64,000 bases of DNA from Lantana camara (lineage: Eukaryota > Streptophyta > Magnoliopsida > Lamiales > Verbenaceae). Numbering within the stretch: position 1 is the stretch's first letter; the number at the start of each line of letters is the position of its first letter. The stretch is from NCBI GenBank assembly GCA_037501455.1, contig CM074859.1, forward strand, positions 92,214,894-92,278,893, given 5' to 3'. Of this stretch, positions 58,771-64,000 are shown piece by piece. The position numbers and the translations under genes are program-made. Below the pieces are notes generated by a model. The model made no database searches. It was not told the DNA's origin and saw only the letters and a list, made by a program, of their open reading frames with translations.

Positions 58771-59649
58771 TCAGTACGCGTAGCATCTCTTTAGCCTATC
58801 CCGACATGCCTCGTAAGTATGATTGTCTCCTCCATAATAAGCACACGGTCGGGGCTCTTTCTTCAGTCTCAGGTAGTCTCGAGTCTCAGGCTTCTTTCCG
58901 TGGACCTTCTTAGCTCGAGTACCACGTTGATGGGATCTTTCTCCCACTTGAAGGTTTGAGCAAAATCCTAGTTCCCTTCTTGGTGCTGAATTCCCTTCTT
59001 CCTTCCCTTTTGTTATCCTTCGACTTTCCACCCTTAAGGCTTTTGTCGTAGCTTTATCCCATGAGCTCGTATCCTCCGGAATTAAGGCCTCTTTAAACTC
59101 TTCCCGTAAACCTTCCATGAAGTACCAAGTCTTCATCTCTTCGTTGCTCATAATATGAGGTACGTAAGTGCCTAGCCTCTCAAATTCTTCGATATACTCT
59201 ATGACCGCTTGGTTTTCTTGTTTTAGGGCACGGAACTCTTGAGACCTTCGATCTCTTAAAATGGCCGGGGTATACCTCTTTCTAAACTCTCAAACGAAGC
59301 CATCCCATGTCAACCCTTCGCTACTAGCTTCAATTTGCGAGGCTACCCTTTTCCACCATTGTCTTGCTTGTCCCTGTAGGAGCAATATAGTGAGGCGAGC
59401 CATGTCTTGAGAGTTGCACGACCACACTTCAAAGATGCTTTCTATCTATGAAATCCACTCTTCAGCTCGAGTATCATCACCTTCTCTGAATTGGGGAGGG
59501 TTGAATGCCCTGAAATCACGATATAACATGGCCATCGGGTTCATAGGTCGTATCTCGGCATGATTTGGCTCTTGATTGTAATGATGTCGATTTGATGATT
59601 GACCAAAATCTCGTCGATGTGGTGACATCATGAAATTCTCAACAACCAC
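58771..59649 (-). pseudogene. Gypsy D gag, broken
   Basis: One frame with two stops (59446-59448 and 59290-59292). Gypsy gag landmarks: FNPPQFREGDDTRAEEWIS, IESIFEVWSC, LLLQGQARQWWKRV, EFRKRYTPAILRDRRSQEF, MEGLREEFKEAL. A zinc-knuckle remnant, CAYYGGDNHTYEAC, has its second cysteine replaced by tyrosine, so nucleic-acid binding would be lost. In gypsy elements gag forms the virus-like particle. No protease or RT follows. Confidence 0.85.
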
Positions 59650-59885
59650 AATATAGATAGATGCATGTCGGTTAGTGTATGATTATAACACGTAAATGAA
59701 CACAACCAAAGCATGTAAAGTATGTAACAGCAACAGTTAATGAAAAGAAAGTAGCAATTTTAAAACACGTAATACAAGGAAATTCACATATTTGGATACA
59801 ATGCACACATTAGCAAGTTGTTCCTACGTCGTACGACCTATACTTGACACAACACGATGCGAGAACTCCGATTTTGCAACCCAGA

Positions 59886-59897
59886 GCTCTGATACCA
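59886..59897 (-). other. Gypsy D primer binding site (initiator tRNA-Met)
   Basis: Minus-strand TGGTATCAGAGC, eight bases from the 5' LTR. Confidence 0.92.
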
Positions 59898-59905
59898 CTT
59901 TAAGA

Positions 59906-62194
59906 TGTAGCGCCCGAAGCGGTGAGCCACCACATCCCCCGCACCTAGCCCCGAACCCACAAATGAAATAGAAATCCATACATGAGCCCAAGACTAAGCG
60001 AACGGGAACCTACACGCACACACTAAGCCAGGCGGAGCTAAGACAGAACCACAGCGTGCAAAATAAAAGCAAAGTGGAAGCATATGATCAAATCCAAGAA
60101 GATAAAATAACAAAACAGGTTCAACTATCCCTAGAAGCCTGTCCCGAAATATATAAAATAAGAATTCATACACAATTCCATTAACAAATTCAAATCATAT
60201 ACAAAAGTAACTAAATGCAAGTGAAAATGCAACTAGAGCTAGGGACTAGAACTCGACCGACTCACGACTCCGCCTAGCACTAACCAGAACCTGCAACTGA
60301 AAAGTTAAAAGGAGAGGGCCAGTCCACCGACTGAGTGAGGGGGATAACGCACACCCACACACTATATAAGTATAAAGCAAAGCACATATCAAGCAAAAGA
60401 TTATGAACCGGGAAAGGGTTTTGCACGCCAAATCATATTTGAAAACAAACTTAGACAATACATAATTAAAACAAACTTATTAGAGTTCAAAGGAAGATCC
60501 TATCCCGTTTCATAATCAACGAATCGTATAAAAGCTCGACGAGTACGAGCACATAGTCTCATCCTGGGCTCCCATGACTAATCACACAATTAAATACAAA
60601 CAAACGAATGACATACTTACAAATTAGCCTCCTTCTCCGGTGATGGAAGGGTTGTGCGGCCCTAATCATCCATTACAGTCGAGGGGAGTGCAAGCTACTC
60701 CAAACCCTCAGGATCTCCATCACTCACCAAACCTCCTGGTGAGATTAGGGGTAATCCGAACTAACCGTGGAGATGTGTACAGGGGTCATAACCGGTGACC
60801 CCATGGCCATCCCGGGTCTCCCTTACCCACAAATCCGGGGCCCATCATTACCAATACGAATCAATACATTACAACATAACTCACTAACGTACTTAACTCG
60901 CTACAGAACTTAAAATATAACTTATGTACCTTATCGGAGCATACCTTACCTTGCAACTTACCATATACTATAGACATACCTCTCCGTGTCATCCTAATCC
61001 ATAGCTAGAATGAAGATACACGGTTTGGAGCAAAGCCTCGTTGCAAAACATTTTAAGCTTATATACGCTCGTACTTATATTTCAAAACGTTAATCATAAG
61101 ATAAAATCATAAACGTATCATAAGGCACGTGTCTAATATGTAGATATATATTATATTTGCATGCGGGTGAGAAATCATCACATTTAGGCCGTAGGTCGCT
61201 TATCTAAACAAAAAGGTCCTAAACCTCACCTTTTACCGAAAGTGCTCCCGAAAGAGCGTTGTCGACCAAGAAGAAGTTAAATGGTGGATCCAACACCTCT
61301 CGAACCCAAATCTGAGATAAATAAACACAAAAATATGACTTAGACTCGATCATGAACCAATTAGACGCACGGCGATGCATAAGAATGCAAATGGATGCAA
61401 TAGACATCCTATATATTCATACTTAGACACATTGGGGCAATTAACCAAATATCCCATAAAGAATTCAAGAATTAAACTCATATTATATTAAATAAGCTCA
61501 TAACATATCATATAATAGCATATCATATGCATTCGTAAGTTTGAAATCCAAAGAAAGAGCAAGAGATGCAAGAAAGCGTTAAACGTTTCATATAACGGTT
61601 AAGAATTCAAGCCACAATTACACCTAACAAATGAATTCATAAACTTAAAATAATCAATGAAACACAACATATTTCAACACATTAACATGTTAGGATCATA
61701 ACCGGGTTGGGAATTAATGAGAAAAAACGGAATAAAATCACAAAATAGGGATTCGAGTGAAAATAGGCAAAAGCTGACAGTTTTACCGAAACAAACAAGT
61801 TGTAGGAAATCGGGCATAACTTGTGTTTGAGAAATGGGAATCAAGTTTTGTTCTTGGAAATGAAACTAGACACACAGGGCTTTCCAAAGATATATAGCAC
61901 GAATTTTAATTCAAAGGGATCCGAAAATGGTGGAGGTTTGAAGTTGAACGAATGCAGAATTTTGGCGAAGTGACGACACCAAAATCAAACGATTATATCT
62001 CACAATCAAGAATGAATTTTAAGGTGATTCTAATTGGCGAGTGTTCTAGACTAAGAGAGGTTATCGTGTCCGAAAATCAGGTCAAACGGAGTTCGTATGA
62101 AGGGGTACCCGGCCGGGGAAAAACAAGGTAGAAATTTACCCGGCCGGGGAAAACAGTGCAGAAACTTTCTGCACTAAATCTACCCGCCCGGGGA
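59906..62194 (-). repeat. Gypsy D 5' LTR, truncated
   Basis: Collinear with 46713-48992, then stops. The 1208 bp equivalent to 48993-50200 (the U3 promoter end) are missing. Substitutions relative to the 3' LTR are scattered throughout. The palindrome block is cut after its third unit. Confidence 0.9.
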
Positions 62195-62252
62195 TCATTG
62201 CGCTAAAACAGTGCAGAAACTTTCTACACAAGTTACTAAATCTAACTTGTGT
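62191..62252. other. Deletion junction with templated filler DNA
   Basis: After the truncated LTR come GGGATCATTGCGCTA (a copy of 63176-63190), then a 21-bp exact copy of 62150-62170 (62205-62225), then the hairpin ACACAAGTT / AACTTGTGT (62226-62234, 62244-62252) whose loop repeats ACTAAATCT from 62173. This patchwork is typical of end joining with template switching. Confidence 0.7.
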
Positions 62253-62535
62253 ATTGGTAACCTAAAACATATATTTTTTAAACTAAGGGGGTTTAGGATA
62301 ACTTTTGAGAATATTTGATCCTCATAAATAACTGCCCCATAAAGAAATACATTTTTCATTGGATTGCAATCATCTAATTAATAAGTATTATATTTAAAAT
62401 TTAATTAATTAAGTTTTAAATTTTTTTCATAATTTACACGATAAATATAAAATATTTATTTTTTTAGTATATTAATTTCATGGAGTAAAGTTCACATTAG
62501 AATTGTCTTATCAGGGCAAAAAAGAAAAAGACCTT

Positions 62536-62540
<5 letters not shown>

Positions 62541-62567
<27 letters not shown>
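62541..62567. repeat. Poly(T) run, 27 bases
   Basis: Uninterrupted T run. It could be the poly(A) tail of a minus-strand retroposon, but the sequence to its right shows no LINE or SINE features and I see no flanking duplication. Confidence 0.9.
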
Positions 62568-63644
62568 GGTTATAGAGATGTAAAGTAAATAAAGAGACTA
62601 ATGAGATATGGACGTCAGTCGAACCAAATTGATTTCTTAAGGAACCAATTTTCTTACTAAAGATATTCGAATAAATCTAAAAGTAAAGTTTTTTTATTTT
62701 TATTTTATAATAATAATCTTGAAATATATAAATACGTGTATTTTGGTCATCAAAGTGATGCAACTTTTTTTCAACTTTACTTTTTAATCAAGGCCGGCAC
62801 CCGTGGGTTATGTGTAATTTTTGAGTAGTTTATGATCCCCAATATCTTACGTAGATTGTAGGATGTAAATTAATGTCCCAACTCAGAATGTTGGCTCTCA
62901 ATACTGTATATTTGATTCTTCAGGTTACATACGAATATACGATATACCTCTTCATTTTTTTTTTTGTTGGGAACGTATCAAACGGTGGAGTTAAGAGGGG
63001 TCCTCCTCTCATGTATATATAAACTACCCGAACAAATACGGATCTCTTATACTCGACGGCATAAATCGAACATAAATTGATTTATAGAGAGGTATTCAGA
63101 TATTCGTACAATCACACCTGTCGGTATAACAACCTATTTGCAATTCATGTTTGCAACCATATCGCCGGTGTCCACGGGATCATTGCGCTACCAAAATAAC
63201 ATATAATCAGCGCAATCCCAGGGGGGTTATGAACGTGGCAATGCTAGAACAGCTCTTGACCATCGTTATAAGTATCCAAAACACAAAACCTCAATTTACC
63301 AATACACGGCAGGTGGAAACGCTATTGATAATTATTTTGTCACAACTTGAACCACTTTGCCATGCCAAAACACGTAAGACCCATCACAATCCGATAAAAT
63401 TTTTATGTACGATATACTTAAAGAAATAAAAATTGGCAATACTCGATACAGAACAATTAACGCAATTAATTAAATAAAATTGAATTATGTTATAATAATA
63501 TAAAATTTTCAGTCCAATTAGGTTGATTTATGATTGAGTTTATCATTTAGTTTAATATTGGATGTAACATAAATGTGTTATTAGTATTTTTATTTATATT
63601 TATATCAATAACAATAATCGGACAAAAAAAAAAATATCAATAAC

Positions 63645-63702
<58 letters not shown>
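63645..63702. repeat. (AAT)n microsatellite
   Basis: About 19 uninterrupted AAT/ATA units. Confidence 0.95.
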
Positions 63703-63703
<1 letters not shown>

Positions 63704-63820
63704 CATTTTTTAACACTATCATTATTTATAATATATTCTAAATTTATGACATCAACATTAAATTATTAGACGTGGAGAAATGCTAATGCTTCTCATGGAT
63801 GATTGAGCGTACGTTAAGTG

Positions 63821-64000
63821 CAGGGACGGAACCAAGGGGAGCATCGGGTGGTCCCGCCCCCCTCCCCCAAATTTTGAAATTTTTTTAATTTTATATGTAT
63901 ATTTTTATATTTTTATCCCTTCAAATTCAAAATTTTATCCTTTTAATTTTAAATATTTTAATTTTGTATCCCCTCTTATATTAAATTTTGGTTCATCTCT
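63821..64000. mobile_element. Probable terminus of a hAT (Tip100-like) DNA transposon, cut by window end
   Basis: CAGGGACGGAACCAAGG resembles the CAGGGGCGGAGCCAGG-type terminal inverted repeat of some plant hAT elements. It is followed by the GGTGGTCCCGCC / CCCCCAAATTTTGAAA wording usual just inside those ends. The preceding eight bases, GTTAAGTG, would be the TSD. The other end is outside the window, so orientation and completeness are unknown. Confidence 0.45.

Larger units (their letters stand above)
46713..62194 (-). mobile_element. Gypsy D, gag-only gypsy element interrupted by gypsy E
   Basis: Left LTR 46713-50200, interior 50201-59905, right (5') LTR 59906-62194 truncated. Removing gypsy E leaves about 2.9 kb of interior containing only a gag relic, a structure like plant TR-GAG elements. 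It is inserted in the gypsy C LTR after AAGAA (46708-46712). The matching right TSD is missing because the right LTR is broken at 62194. PBS and polypurine tract are both present. Confidence 0.85.
62253..63820. other. AT-rich spacer
   Basis: No gene or LTR recognised. It contains a 27-base T run (62541-62567), scattered A/T runs and an AAT microsatellite (about 63645-63702). A 92-codon plus-strand frame at 63151-63429 has no recognisable motif. Confidence 0.65.

Noticed and set aside
62541..62567. Poly(A) tail of a minus-strand SINE or LINE
   Set aside because: No RNA polymerase III boxes, coding or flanking duplication on either side; treated as a simple repeat.
63151..63429. 92-codon plus-strand frame in the right spacer
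   Set aside because: No recognisable motif, isolated in AT-rich sequence, no neighbouring exon. It is the length expected by chance in a window of this size.
1..64000. tRNA, rRNA or other structural RNA genes
   Set aside because: No cloverleaf or rRNA-like sequence was noticed. The TGGTATCAGAGC words are primer binding sites, not tRNA genes.

Overview
This 64 kb window is nuclear DNA of a flowering plant, probably a eudicot, from a gene-poor, transposon-packed (heterochromatin-like) region. The signs are plant Ty1/copia and chromovirus (Tekay/Del-like) Ty3/gypsy elements primed by initiator tRNA-Met, a plant L1 LINE with a C-terminal RNase H, AT-rich spacers and no intact host gene. Every protein-coding trace but one belongs to a retrotransposon, and all are broken. 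Family and lineage names rest on motif recognition, not on a database search.

Layout: (1) 1-8751, Copia-1 on the minus strand, left LTR cut by the window edge. It lies in the integrase region of gypsy A, whose 3' remnant and 3' LTR follow (8752-13413). (2) 13553-22419, gypsy B, a complete element with TSD ACTTA and no recognisable gag or pol (LARD-like). (3) 22425-23734, AT-rich spacer. (4) 23752-29793, full-length L1-type LINE on the minus strand with a 16-17 bp TSD. (5) 29941-31870, a solo copia LTR (TSD AAAAT) of the family called Copia-F here. (6) 31876-34607, a non-LTR island with an intron-bearing pseudogene I do not recognise and two minisatellite arrays. (7) 34613-62194, a nest: gypsy C LTR fragment, interrupted by complete Copia-F (34687-44747, TSD CATAC) and by gypsy D (46713-62194), which is itself interrupted by gypsy E (50342-57164, TSD AGGGG), a three-LTR tandem. 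The nest ends at a deletion junction carrying templated filler DNA. (8) 62253-63820, AT-rich spacer. (9) 63821-end, probable terminus of a hAT-type DNA transposon.

Recurring architecture: the gypsy LTRs (A, B, C, D) look like one modular design. Each has a conserved opening, a probable 5'-UTR intron, a cluster of GC-rich palindromes with a CGGCCG core inside that intron, a TTTCAG acceptor, and then a GCTAGGCGGGA motif that in A, B and C has its inverted partner 240-290 bp away. The palindrome arms differ completely between families, even between A and C whose backbones align. Both copia families carry ACGT-core (G-box/ABRE-like) clusters upstream of a TATA box. Several elements (B, D, E, F) seem non-autonomous but have well-preserved ends, so they were probably mobilised in trans. 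These shared LTR features, and the filler-DNA junction, are the parts most worth following up.
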